The translations under genes and the position numbers were made by a program. Below the pieces are notes generated by a model. It made no database searches. It saw only the letters and a list, made by a program, of their open reading frames with translations, and had not been told where the DNA came from. Shown in pieces: positions 55,912 to 64,000 of a stretch of 64,000 nt of DNA (its first letter is position 1; each line of letters opens with the position of its first letter). This DNA comes from Allochromatium warmingii (GTDB lineage Bacteria > Pseudomonadota > Gammaproteobacteria > Chromatiales > Chromatiaceae): the NCBI RefSeq assembly GCF_900107145.1, contig NZ_FNOW01000015.1, positions 1 to 64,000 of the forward strand. Reading direction: 5' to 3'.

Positions 55912-57750
55912 ATGCCCCAATATCGCTCCCGCACCAGCACGCACGGTCGCAACATGGCCGGCGCTCGCGCCCTCTGGCGTGCTACCGGCATGACGGATGC
56001 CGATTTTGACAAACCAATTATCGCCGTCGTCAATTCTTTTACTCAGTTTGTTCCCGGTCATGTGCATTTAAAAGACTTGGGTCAACTGGTCGCCCGCGAA
56101 ATCGAAGCCGCTGGCGGAGTGGCCAAAGAATTTAACACCATCGCTATCGACGATGGGATTGCGATGGGCCATAACGGGATGCTCTATTCGCTGCCCTCAC
56201 GCGAGATCATTGCCGACTCGGTTGAATACATGGTCAATGCGCACTGTGCCGATGCGCTGGTGTGTATTTCTAACTGCGATAAGATCACGCCCGGAATGCT
56301 GATGGCGGCATTGCGCCTGAATATTCCGGCGGTATTTGTCTCCGGCGGGCCGATGGAAGCGGGCAAGGTGCAGCGGGCTGAGGGTGAGGTGCATCTGGAT
56401 TTGGTCGATGCCATGATCGCGGCGGCCAATCCCAATGAAACGGATGCCACAGTCGCGCAGCTCGAACGCTCGGCCTGCCCGACCTGTGGGTCGTGTTCGG
56501 GTATGTTCACGGCTAATTCGATGAATTGCTTAGTGGAAGCACTGGGCTTGGCGCTGCCGGGGAATGGCTCGCTGCTGGCTACTCACGCCAAGCGCCGTGA
56601 TTTATTTCTGGAAGCGGGGCGGCTGATTGTCGCACTCACGCGCCGTTATTATGAACAGGACGATGTCCGCGTGCTACCGCGCTCGATTGCCAATTTTGCG
56701 GCCTTTGAGAACGCGATGAGCTTGGATATTGCGATGGGCGGCTCGACCAATACCGTGCTGCATTTGCTGGCAGCAGCGCGTGAAGCTGAGGTGGATTTCA
56801 CCATGAGTGACATCGACCGCCTCAGCCGCGTGGTGCCGAATCTGTGCAAGGTCGCGCCCGCAACCCAGAAGTACCACATGGAAGATGTCCACCGCGCTGG
56901 CGGGGTGCTTGCCATTCTGGGTGAACTGGAACGCGCTGGTTTGCTCCACACCGATACTTACACCGTTCACAGTCCGACGCTCGGTGACGCGCTGACAGCG
57001 TGGGACATCGGGCGCACGCAGGCAAGCGCCGCGCACGAGCGGTTCCGCGCTGCGCCCGGTGGCATCCCGACTCAAGCGGCATTCAGCCAAGCGGCGCTGT
57101 GGCCGGAACTGGATTTAGATCGCGCTACTGGCTGCATCCGCGACCGCGAACATGCTTACAGTCAAGACGGTGGACTCGCGGTGCTGTTTGGCAATCTGGC
57201 CGAAGATGGCTGCATCGTTAAAACCGCTGGGGTTGATGCGGAAATTCTCTGCTTCAGCGGCCCGGCGCGGATTTTTGAAAGCCAAGAGGACGCGGTAGCG
57301 GCGATCCTAACCGACCGTATTCAGCCCGGTGACATCGTGGTCATCCGCTACGAAGGCCCAAAAGGTGGCCCGGGGATGCAGGAAATGCTCTACCCGACCA
57401 GCTATCTCAAATCGAAAGGCTTGGGCAAAGTCTGTGCGCTCATCACCGACGGGCGGTTTTCGGGCGGCACTTCGGGCTTGTCCATCGGTCATGTGTCGCC
57501 GGAAGCGGCTGAGGGCGGCGTGATCGGCTTGGTGGAAGACGGCGACCGCATTGAAATCGACATTCCCAAGCGTCGCATCCATCTTGCCGTCAGTGACGAA
57601 CAGCTTGCAGGGCGGCGTCAGGCGATGGCGGCGAACGGGTGGCAGCCAGTCGCACGGCAGCGCGTGGTTTCCAGTGCGCTTAAAGCCTATGCCGCGATGA
57701 CTACCAGCGCGGCGCATGGCGCGGTGCGTGATATTAGCCAACTGCGCTGA
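55912..57750 (+). CDS. ilvD: Dihydroxy-acid dehydratase
   Basis: A 612-residue enzyme of branched-chain amino acid synthesis that converts dihydroxy-isovalerate and -methylvalerate into the 2-oxo acids. The iron-sulfur ligands are visible as CDKITPGM near residue 122 and [20 protein letters not shown] near 188-207. The N-terminal [20 protein letters not shown] and the later [20 protein letters not shown] are typical. The length equals E. coli IlvD (616). It stands alone, with a family I repeat downstream. Confidence 0.97.
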   Translation: MPQYRSRTSTHGRNMAGARALWRATGMTDADFDKPIIAVVNSFTQFVPGHVHLKDLGQLVAREIEAAGGVAKEFNTIAIDDGIAMGHNGMLYSLPSREIIADSVEYMVNAHCADALVCISNCDKITPGMLMAALRLNIPAVFVSGGPMEAGKVQRAEGEVHLDLVDAMIAAANPNETDATVAQLERSACPTCGSCSGMFTANSMNCLVEALGLALPGNGSLLATHAKRRDLFLEAGRLIVALTRRYYEQDDVRVLPRSIANFAAFENAMSLDIAMGGSTNTVLHLLAAAREAEVDFTMSDIDRLSRVVPNLCKVAPATQKYHMEDVHRAGGVLAILGELERAGLLHTDTYTVHSPTLGDALTAWDIGRTQASAAHERFRAAPGGIPTQAAFSQAALWPELDLDRATGCIRDREHAYSQDGGLAVLFGNLAEDGCIVKTAGVDAEILCFSGPARIFESQEDAVAAILTDRIQPGDIVVIRYEGPKGGPGMQEMLYPTSYLKSKGLGKVCALITDGRFSGGTSGLSIGHVSPEAAEGGVIGLVEDGDRIEIDIPKRRIHLAVSDEQLAGRRQAMAANGWQPVARQRVVSSALKAYAAMTTSAAHGAVRDISQLR

Positions 57751-57783
57751 GTGTGCTGATTATCACCTGTGTCATTCATTAAG

Positions 57784-57865
57784 ACCGGATTAACAGGATG
57801 TATCAAGATGAACAGGATTAAAATTTAAAATCCTGTCAATCCTGAATAATCTTGTTAATCCTGTC
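57784..57865. repeat. Dispersed repeat family I, inverted pair (ilvD-channel gap)
   Basis: The left arm is ACCGGATTAACAGGATG then AAGATGAACAGGATTAAAAT (57784-57826); the right arm is AAATCCTGTCAATCCTG then TTGTTAATCCTGTC (57829-57865). The arms are almost contiguous and could form one long imperfect hairpin. Related copies lie at 2389-2503, 3371-3471 and 59650-59745. Confidence 0.85.
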
Positions 57866-57926
57866 TCAATTCGTCTCGATTCATCTCAATTAACCGCCTC
57901 CGATATTCTCACTGAGCGGCTAAATC

Positions 57927-59660
57927 GTGGATACCATTTTCTTTCTTGTCCTGCGGCGGATGCGCACGCCGCTGCTGGCGCTGATTGTCGTCTATGCCGT
58001 GGCGATGGCTGGGCTGGCGCTGATTCCGGCTCAAGATGCCGCCGGTCAGCCGACGCGGATGAGCCTGTTTCATGCCTTTTATTTCGTCAGCTACATGTCC
58101 ACCACCATCGGTTTCGGTGAGCTGCCGAATGCGTTTACCGATGCGCAGCGAATTTGGGTATCGCTGGCGGTATTTTTCACCGTCGCCGTCTGGATTTATG
58201 CCATTGGCACGCTGATCGCGCTGTTACAGGATGCCACGCTACAACGCGCCATTGCCGAGCGGCGCTTTCGCACGCAGGTTAGCCGTCTGCGCGTGCCGTT
58301 TTATCTGGTATGCGGCTATGGTCAGACCGGCAGTGCGCTGGTCAGTGGCCTGCTCGACCGCCATATTCAAGCCGTAGTCATCGACATCGATCCCGAACGC
58401 ATCAATCTGCTACAGCTTGATAATCAACGCGAATATATTCCGGCACTCTGTGGCGATGCCCGTCGCCCGCACACGCTCGATGCCGCTGGCTTAAAACATC
58501 GGCTCTGTCGCGGCGTGGTGGCGCTGACCAATGTCAATGAAGCCAATCTCAAGATCGCCATTGCTGCCAAGCTGCTTCATCCGCAGATCAAGGTCATCTG
58601 TCGCGCTGATTCGCATGAAATCGAAGCCAATATGGCGTCATTCGGCACCGATCATATCTATGACCCCTTTGATGCCTTTGCCGCCTATCTCGCGTGGTCG
58701 ATTCAAGCACCCTGTCAGACCCTATTGATCGACTGGCTTTCGGGGCGCGGCGGGCCGGAACTCAATGAACCGCCCGATCCGCCCCGTCAAGGGCGTTGGG
58801 TGATTTGCGGCTATGGGCGCTTTGGCAAAGCGATGTATAAGCATTTGAAAGCACAGGGTTTTGAGCTATCGGTAATCGAAGCCGAACCGCACAAAACCGG
58901 CATTCCAACTGAGGGCGTGGTACAGGGGCGCGGTACCGAGGCGGTGACGCTGCAACAGGCTGACATCACGCAAGCGGTCGGGCTGGTGGCGGGCACCGAT
59001 CAGGACGCCGACAATCTTTCAATTATTATGACGGCGCTCACGCTTAATCCCGATTTATTTGTGATTGCCCGCGAAAATCATATTCAAAATCAGGAATTAT
59101 TCGACCGCGTCGGCGCACAGTCGATTATGAATCCGAGCACGATTATTGCGCATCGCATTCGGATGCGCCTGATTACCCCGCTGCTGGCCGATCTCTCGCG
59201 GCAAGCGCGGTTGCAGCAAGATGAACCCTGGGCGCGGTCATTGATTAGTCGCATCATTGCGCTGGTCGAGGGGCGCAAACCCTATGTGTGGGAAGTGACG
59301 CTGGAAGCGACGCAAATGCCGGCGATTGCTGATGCGGAGCAACGGGGTCAGACCCTCACGCTCGCCACGCTGCTCGGCGATCCGCTGGAGCGCGAGCGCC
59401 AATTACCGGCGATTGCGCTGTTGGTGATTCACGATGATGAGCGTCAGGTCTTGCCGCCGCTGGAACGTCCGCTCCGGCTCGGTGATCGGCTGCTGTTTTG
59501 TGGCCGTGAGGAGGCGCGGTGGCGGATGGATTGGACGCTGTGCAATCTACACGCGCTGGAGTATGTGACGACGGGCGCAAGTCCGCGCACTGGCCCGGCG
59601 TGGCGCTGGTTGGATCGGCTTGGAGTAAATCGGATTAGATTAAAGATGAGACAGGATTAA
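57927..59660 (+). CDS. Potassium channel with two RCK (TrkA-N) domains
   Basis: A 577-residue channel protein starting at a GTG. Two membrane helices (about 12-33 and 76-98) flank a pore loop with the selectivity filter TTIGFGE (59-65), an acceptable variant of TVGYGD. Two complete TrkA-N nucleotide-binding domains follow, beginning VCGYGQTGSALVSG (near 133) and VICGYGRFGKAMYKHL (near 291), with TrkA-C-like segments. Having two RCK modules in one chain recalls GsuK and eukaryotic BK-type channels; gating by nucleotides or divalent ions is inferred. The last four residues and the stop codon come from repeat family I sequence. Confidence 0.88.
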   Translation: MDTIFFLVLRRMRTPLLALIVVYAVAMAGLALIPAQDAAGQPTRMSLFHAFYFVSYMSTTIGFGELPNAFTDAQRIWVSLAVFFTVAVWIYAIGTLIALLQDATLQRAIAERRFRTQVSRLRVPFYLVCGYGQTGSALVSGLLDRHIQAVVIDIDPERINLLQLDNQREYIPALCGDARRPHTLDAAGLKHRLCRGVVALTNVNEANLKIAIAAKLLHPQIKVICRADSHEIEANMASFGTDHIYDPFDAFAAYLAWSIQAPCQTLLIDWLSGRGGPELNEPPDPPRQGRWVICGYGRFGKAMYKHLKAQGFELSVIEAEPHKTGIPTEGVVQGRGTEAVTLQQADITQAVGLVAGTDQDADNLSIIMTALTLNPDLFVIARENHIQNQELFDRVGAQSIMNPSTIIAHRIRMRLITPLLADLSRQARLQQDEPWARSLISRIIALVEGRKPYVWEVTLEATQMPAIADAEQRGQTLTLATLLGDPLERERQLPAIALLVIHDDERQVLPPLERPLRLGDRLLFCGREEARWRMDWTLCNLHALEYVTTGASPRTGPAWRWLDRLGVNRIRLKMRQD

Positions 59661-59745
59661 CAGGATGTTTCAAGATTGACAGGATTTTTTAAATCATTTT
59701 TTAATTATTTCTCCTGTTCATCCTGATTGATCGTGTTAATCCTGT
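59650..59745. repeat. Dispersed repeat family I, inverted pair (channel-hemerythrin gap)
   Basis: The left arm is GACAGGATTAACAGGATG then TTGACAGGATTTTTT (59650-59690); the right arm is TCCTGTTCATCCTGATTG then TGTTAATCCTGTC (59712-59745). The TAA inside the first unit is the stop codon of the channel gene. Confidence 0.85.
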
Positions 59746-59785
59746 CTAAAATAGCATTCAAGCTCCCAATGTGAGGATTTGCTCT

Positions 59786-60337
59786 GTGCACACCATTATG
59801 ACTCGGCTGACACAGGATCACAGCCGATTACGTCAAGTGCTTGATCTACTTGAAGAACTGCTCGACCGTTTTCATCAGGGCGAAGAGCCAGATTATGCGC
59901 TCATGGACGAGTTACTCGAATACATGGACAGCTACGCTGACATTGTGCATCACCCAACTGAAGAGCTGATTTTTCAGCGGCTTTTAGATAAAGAGATTGA
60001 CGCCGCCGAGGTGCTGCTGATCTCGCAGCGCCAGCACGCTGGTTTAAGTCAGTTGACCAAGCAGTTTCGTCAATCGCTGCTGGGGATTCTCAACGAGGCG
60101 GTGTTATTGCGCGAGGATGTCGAGGCGGCGGGGCGGGCGCTGGTGGGTAATCAGCGCGGCCATTTGCTTCAGGAAGAGCGCGAAGCCTTTCCGCTGGCGC
60201 TCAAGCATCTGAGTGCCGCCGATTGGGCCGTGATCGACGTGCTGGCCCCGAATGCCGATGATCCGGTGTTTGGCGCACCGGATCCGCAGCGGTTCAAAAT
60301 GCTCTATCGGCGACTGGTCGAGCAGGCGCAGGTGTGA
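59786..60337 (+). CDS. Hemerythrin-domain protein
   Basis: A 183-residue, fully helical protein with the HHE hemerythrin-like pattern: an N-terminal QDHSRLRQVLDLLEELLD, HHPTEELIFQRL in the second helix and RQHAGLSQL later, which supply His and Glu ligands for a di-iron site. Such proteins sense or store oxygen, nitric oxide or iron. The GTG at 59786 is preferred because GTGAGGA lies about nine bases upstream and homologues begin at this point. It is followed by hemH on the opposite strand. Confidence 0.88.
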   Translation: MHTIMTRLTQDHSRLRQVLDLLEELLDRFHQGEEPDYALMDELLEYMDSYADIVHHPTEELIFQRLLDKEIDAAEVLLISQRQHAGLSQLTKQFRQSLLGILNEAVLLREDVEAAGRALVGNQRGHLLQEEREAFPLALKHLSAADWAVIDVLAPNADDPVFGAPDPQRFKMLYRRLVEQAQV

Positions 60338-60349
60338 GCCAAGCGGCGC

Positions 60350-61453
60350 TTATCGGCTCCGTGCATCCAGTGCCTGAGCGCGGCGCTGACGCTCGGCGAG
60401 CACTTCAGCCGTCGCCGCTGGGTGCGCGATTTCCGGCCAGCCGCTGCTGTGACGGATCACTAGATCGGTAATCAGCGCCAGATGCTCGGCGGTGTCATTG
60501 AGACAGGGAATATATTCATAGGCCGTCCCGCCCGCTGCTAAGAACAGTTCACGATTCTCAACCGCGATCTCTTCCAGCGTTTCCAAGCAATCAGCGGCAA
60601 AGCCCGGCGAGAGCACCTGCACCGATTTCACTCCAGTGCGGCCCCAATTCTCAAGCGTCGCGTCGGTGTAGGGCTTGAGCCATGCTTGTTTACCCAAGCG
60701 CGATTGAAACGACAGCCCCCAACGCTCGGCGGGCAATTCCAGTGCTTCAGCGAGCAGCCGCGCCGTTTTCTGGCAGTGACAAAAATAGGGATCGCCTTGC
60801 TCAAAATAGGCTTGCGGCAGACCATGAAAGGATAGCAACAGCCGTTCGGCCTGACCATGTTCAGCCCAATGCGCACGCACGCTGGCGGCGAGTGCCGCGA
60901 TATAGGCCGGTTCGTCGTGATACTGATTCACAAAACGCAGTTCGGGCAGCCAGCGCCAGCGCATCAGTTCATGCGCCACTGCATCGAACACCGTGCCCAC
61001 AGTGGTTGCGGAATATTGCGGATACAGCGGCAGAATCAGCACCCGCCGCGCATTCGCCGCCCGCAGTTCGGCTAATCCAGCAGCAATCGACGGCTGACCA
61101 TAGCGCATTCCCAGTGCGACCTTGACCGGCCCGCCCAACCGCGCATCCAGTTGCGTCTGAAGTGCAGCAGCTTGACGACGCGAGATTGTCAGCAGCGGCG
61201 AGCCGTCGGGCGTCCAGATCGACTGATAAGCATGAGCCGAGCGTTTGGGGCGTGTGCGCAAAATGATGCCGTACAACAGCAGCATCCAGGGTACGCGGGC
61301 CATTTCGACAACGCGCCGGTCGGAGAGAAATTCGGCCAGATAGCGGCGTACATCCGGCACGCTGGGGCTATCTGGGGTGCCGAGATTGACGAGCAACACG
61401 CCGAGGCATTCAGGGCTGGCGTGCGGGTAATCGGGGGTGTTTACAAAAGGCAT
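60350..61453 (-). CDS. hemH: Ferrochelatase
   Basis: A 367-residue enzyme that inserts ferrous iron into protoporphyrin IX. Key stretches are GVLLVNLGTPDSPS at the N-terminus, LGMRYGQPSIAAGL, LPLYPQYSATTVGTV, LLSFHGLP with the catalytic histidine, and the C-terminal VLSPGFAADCLETLEEI. Slightly longer than E. coli HemH (320) because of an N-terminal extension of about ten residues and a C-terminal tail. It converges with the hemerythrin gene and begins 22 bases from the last CRISPR repeat. Confidence 0.97.
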   Translation of the reverse strand: MPFVNTPDYPHASPECLGVLLVNLGTPDSPSVPDVRRYLAEFLSDRRVVEMARVPWMLLLYGIILRTRPKRSAHAYQSIWTPDGSPLLTISRRQAAALQTQLDARLGGPVKVALGMRYGQPSIAAGLAELRAANARRVLILPLYPQYSATTVGTVFDAVAHELMRWRWLPELRFVNQYHDEPAYIAALAASVRAHWAEHGQAERLLLSFHGLPQAYFEQGDPYFCHCQKTARLLAEALELPAERWGLSFQSRLGKQAWLKPYTDATLENWGRTGVKSVQVLSPGFAADCLETLEEIAVENRELFLAAGGTAYEYIPCLNDTAEHLALITDLVIRHSSGWPEIAHPAATAEVLAERQRRAQALDARSR

Positions 61454-61475
61454 TGCGTTGAGAGATCGCGAGTTT

Positions 61476-61662
61476 GTTCCAGTCCTTATTGTATTGGATT
61501 GTGGGTCGCGACTTTATTTTTTGATTTGAAAGGTATTTCAATATTCGAGTTTCAATCCTTGTTGTATTGGATTGTGGGTCGCGACCGCCGATAAACGCGA
61601 GCGCCGCTGACGCGCTTGGCTATTTATTTCAATCCTTGTTGTAGTGGATTGTGGGTCACAAC
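61476..61662 (-). CRISPR. Short CRISPR array: three 37-bp repeats, two spacers
   Basis: Repeats lie at 61476-61512, 61549-61585 and 61626-61662, separated by spacers of 36 bp (61513-61548) and 40 bp (61586-61625). Read on the minus strand, the middle repeat starts GTCGCGACCCACAATCC and ends AAGGATTGAAAC; CAATCC and GGATTG can form a 6-bp stem. The ATTGAAAC end is the usual 8-nt crRNA handle left by Cas6, which fixes the transcript on the minus strand. The repeat at 61476-61512 differs at three positions, all in its 3' half including the handle, as expected of a trailer-end repeat. The repeat at 61626-61662 differs at four positions. cas6 lies upstream in the direction of transcription. Confidence 0.88.
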
Positions 61663-61820
61663 CTTTTTATACCGTTAAATCAAAGACTTACAACGATCAC
61701 ACCGCTAGACACAAATATTTTTGTAGCAGCAGTCTTCGCAGCGCAGGCGTGAGGGAGTGCGAGCTGGAAGCCGACCGGTGCGAATAATAGCGAAAATCCG
61801 CTCCACCTGACAACTACCGC
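61663..61820 (-). promoter_or_regulatory. Probable CRISPR leader region
   Basis: This 158-bp stretch between the cas6 stop codon and the first repeat (in the minus-strand orientation of the array) holds no gene. The part next to the array is AT-rich (around 61663-61725). Leaders carry the array promoter and the integration signals; the identity here rests on position alone, and no clear promoter hexamers were picked out. Confidence 0.45.
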
Positions 61821-62504
61821 TCACAACCGTATGACCCAACCATACCCATGACTCACCGCATGACCAAACGCCAACCCATCCGGCAAGTTGAGATTACAGG
61901 CAAATTCGCCCCTAAATCCTAATAAATCTTGACCTTTATAACGACTCGCCAGCGGTTTAATGTGCGTAAATGTTGCGTATAAACGCTCGGGAACCCGCAC
62001 AGTTAATCCACGCAATGCTATGAGTAATTGCGCTACCAGCAAGCGATCACGCTCACGCGCCTGTTCCAATTCGCTCATCTGCTGATAGCGCTGATAATTT
62101 TCCTGATTAAAAATCAGCGCCGGACTGCGCAAATGATAACGCTCCAGCCGCTCGCTCATTGCAAACTCACCCTGCTGAAGCGTCAATGCTGCATCCATAA
62201 TCTGCACGGTTTCATCACCTAAGCGCAGTTCCAAATCAAGCCAGGGTTGATCAAGTAAGCGTTGCGCCGCTTCTGCCCAGCCGATGACTACTCCGCGCCC
62301 TTCCCACCACCGATATTGAATACGCGGATAACGATAGAGCGCCTGACCAGTTTCAAGATCATGCTGATGAAAGAGCGGATCGCCGCGAAAAGCCGTAGCC
62401 AGTGCGCCGCGCAATTGGCGCACGCGCTGCACCGATACGCCCGACACATCACGATCCCAAGTCAATTCAACTTGAGCGCAGGGAATCTTCGCTAAAGAAT
62501 GCAT
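61821..62504 (-). CDS. cas6: CRISPR-associated endoribonuclease Cas6 (Cas6b-like)
   Basis: A 227-residue Cas6 protein. The N-terminal half shows LRGALATAFRGDPLFHQHD, then LYRYPRIQYRWWEGRGVVIG, the pattern of the Cas6b N-terminal domain with a histidine pair that is a good catalytic candidate. The C-terminus has the glycine-rich RNA-binding loop LPDGLAFGHAVSHGYGWVI that defines Cas6 RAMP folds. It would cut the array transcript at the base of the repeat stem. The start overlaps the cas3 stop by 13 bases, so the two are co-translated. Cas6b proteins accompany type I-B and some type III systems. Confidence 0.85.
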   Translation of the reverse strand: MHSLAKIPCAQVELTWDRDVSGVSVQRVRQLRGALATAFRGDPLFHQHDLETGQALYRYPRIQYRWWEGRGVVIGWAEAAQRLLDQPWLDLELRLGDETVQIMDAALTLQQGEFAMSERLERYHLRSPALIFNQENYQRYQQMSELEQARERDRLLVAQLLIALRGLTVRVPERLYATFTHIKPLASRYKGQDLLGFRGEFACNLNLPDGLAFGHAVSHGYGWVIRL

Positions 62505-64000
62505 GTGGCCTCGGCAGGTGGCAGATCGATCAATCCGGCAGCACGGTCGTAAGTCTCCGGGCTGACCTTGAGAAGGTTGACGGCGTCGCGCTCCAGATCA
62601 GCACCGGCGCGAGCCGGGATCTGGATGACGCGCTCCATAAAAACGTGCCGCTGAGCGCGAAAACGACGCTCCTGTTCAGCGGGACTGAGCGCCGGATCGG
62701 CGGACAGTGCGCGATAAGCGTCCCACAAACGCCGGTCGCGCTCAGTGCGGCAGATGAACAGCGAGACATTCGGAATCTCTTCGATAAGCTGAAACTCGCG
62801 CTCGATTGCCGCCAAATCACCACGCACAAGCTGCGTATCGACGCGCTGCTGATCTTGGCGTGTCCGGCAGCCCAAGAAATAGCGTTCACTCAGGTCGAGA
62901 AACGCGCACTCATCCCAATACTCAGCCTCGCCCAACACCTCAAGCGTCACTTCAATCAGTGGACGGTCATAGACACGCGCCCACAGCGGTTGCGGCGGGC
63001 GTGCATCGCTCGCTGTGGTCATCAGTTGCCACAGATACACCGCGCCGAGTCCTTCACCCTGCTCGCCGTGACGATTGCAGCGCCCAGCGGACTGAATGAT
63101 GGCATCGAGCGGCGCAAGATCACGATGTACAACCGGAAAGCTCAGATCAACCCCAGCTTCTACGAGTTGAGTACTGATGACAATCACCGGACGACCCTGA
63201 CGTTGCAGACGCTGGATCAGGCGAATACGCGCCCACCGGTCACGCGGTGTTAGATGCGTCGAGAGTGCGACTAACGGACGCTCAGGTAGCGCCTCGGCGA
63301 GCGCCGCGAACAGCTCACGCACCGCACGGCGGCGATTCACGATGATGAGCGTTGGGCGCTCCGTGTGCGCTAATTCCGCAATCAGGCGCTGCGCAAAAGC
63401 AGCGAGCGTCAGCGGCTCACGGTGATGCAGATGCAAGCGCGTTCGATTGAGCGCCCGGAAGTGTTCACCATGATTGGGCAGCAATTCGACGGCATCGCCC
63501 GGCTGAAAAATCAGTGGTCGGGTTGCTGTGAGCAACACGATCCGCGCATCACTCACCCGTGCTAATCCGATGAAAATCTGCCGGAGTGCCTCCCAGTAAC
63601 GCAGCGGCAATGCCTGAACTTCGTCGAGCAAAATCAGCGCCCCGGTGAGCTGACCGGCCCGCTTGAGATTGACGTTCAGTGGACTGAGGAGCGTATGCAA
63701 GAGCTGATAAAAAGTCGTTACCACGATCTCGCTGTGCCACGTTTCGGTCAATAACTGTCCCGCACCGTCAGCCTCGTATTCAATCTCCTCGGTGCGAAAC
63801 TGACCGCTACTCAAGTGATGATGCTTGAGCAACAGATCCTCACGGTCAGCAAGATTCGGGTCAGCCGCCCGCAGCACGGCACTGAACACCGCATGATTCT
63901 GGTCAATCACCGCCGTAAACGGCAGACAGTAAATCAGACGCGGCGGCACACCCTGACGCTCGGTCAGTTGTGCCCGCACCTGAAGTGCGCCATGCAGAAT
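62492..64000 (-). CDS. cas3: CRISPR-associated helicase Cas3 (C-terminal part, runs off the edge)
   Basis: At least 502 residues of a Cas3 superfamily-2 helicase; the frame is still open at the right window edge, so the N-terminus (HD nuclease and Walker A region) is missing. Visible helicase motifs are RLIYCLPFTAVIDQN (motif Ia), the Walker B box LILLDEVQALP, VLLTATRPL (motif III), VISTQLVEAGVDLSFP (motif V) and QSAGRCNRHGE (motif VI). DEVQ instead of DECH/DEAH is common in type I-A to I-D Cas3. The enzyme unwinds and degrades target DNA recruited by Cascade. Other cas genes presumably lie beyond the edge. Confidence 0.93.
   Translation of the reverse strand: MLHGALQVRAQLTERQGVPPRLIYCLPFTAVIDQNHAVFSAVLRAADPNLADREDLLLKHHHLSSGQFRTEEIEYEADGAGQLLTETWHSEIVVTTFYQLLHTLLSPLNVNLKRAGQLTGALILLDEVQALPLRYWEALRQIFIGLARVSDARIVLLTATRPLIFQPGDAVELLPNHGEHFRALNRTRLHLHHREPLTLAAFAQRLIAELAHTERPTLIIVNRRRAVRELFAALAEALPERPLVALSTHLTPRDRWARIRLIQRLQRQGRPVIVISTQLVEAGVDLSFPVVHRDLAPLDAIIQSAGRCNRHGEQGEGLGAVYLWQLMTTASDARPPQPLWARVYDRPLIEVTLEVLGEAEYWDECAFLDLSERYFLGCRTRQDQQRVDTQLVRGDLAAIEREFQLIEEIPNVSLFICRTERDRRLWDAYRALSADPALSPAEQERRFRAQRHVFMERVIQIPARAGADLERDAVNLLKVSPETYDRAAGLIDLPPAEATCIL

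Noticed and set aside
62402-63253. Plus-strand open frame opposite cas3
   Set aside because: It is antisense to clear helicase motifs and has no family similarity.

Overview
The window looks like chromosomal DNA of a gammaproteobacterium. The evidence is a 16S rRNA gene with an enterobacterial-style rrn leader (boxA, P1 promoter with a GC-rich discriminator), BamE, HflD next to MnmA, DedD-CvpA, the CoaD-YfhL pair, a BarA-like hybrid kinase and AcnA. Base composition is mostly GC-rich. A PHB-depolymerase-like esterase and many signalling proteins would suit a Chromatiales or Competibacter-type organism, but that placement is a low-confidence guess.

Layout. 1-600: start of an rrn operon on the minus strand. 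601-6176: minus-strand genes for corrinoid uptake and salvage (btuD, btuC, btuF, cobU), alanine racemase, a zinc-ribbon membrane protein and BamE. 6180-7250: decayed DNA with an IS1-like relic and the first third of a DNA methyltransferase. 7300-13015: an AGCS symporter, MoaA, a PHB-depolymerase-like esterase, a thioredoxin-MsrB fusion and a DUF1015 protein. 13236-19414: an unusual overlapping five-gene set made of a TraL/ParA-like ATPase, two single-pass membrane proteins, a ParA-like protein with a degenerate P-loop and a C-terminal membrane anchor, and a compact UvrA. This is the best candidate for an undescribed system.

19430-23546: an AT-rich island with an EcoRII-like restriction-modification pair, a hypothetical gene, and the tail of a lost type IIL methyltransferase. 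It is flanked by two short palindromes and ends at a 44-bp uvrA fragment. 23547-32759: three large signalling proteins (EvgS-like hybrid kinase, REC-PAS-GGDEF-EAL regulator, BarA-like hybrid kinase). 32878-39075: acnA, hflD and mnmA, with a TnpB-carrying IS607-like element lodged between hflD and mnmA. 39151-44115: dedD-like, cvpA, bioH-bioC-bioD and a PBP4-type DacB. 44166-47977: a chemoreceptor relic, an FHA protein, a YjfB-like small protein, two glycosyltransferases and an FmdB-like protein. 48211-50716: coaD, ferredoxin and a membrane glycosyltransferase.

50861-55793: a CheB-CheR-PAS fusion translationally overlapped with a PAS-GGDEF-EAL protein. 55912-61453: ilvD, a two-RCK potassium channel, a hemerythrin protein and hemH. 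61476-64000: a two-spacer CRISPR array with cas6 and the 3' part of cas3, which runs off the right edge.

Two dispersed intergenic repeat families run through the window. One is built on ACAGGATT units in inverted arms (five sites) and the other on GCTTCCAGC units (three sites). Both reach into coding ends, so several start or stop codons lie in repeat DNA. No tRNA genes were seen.
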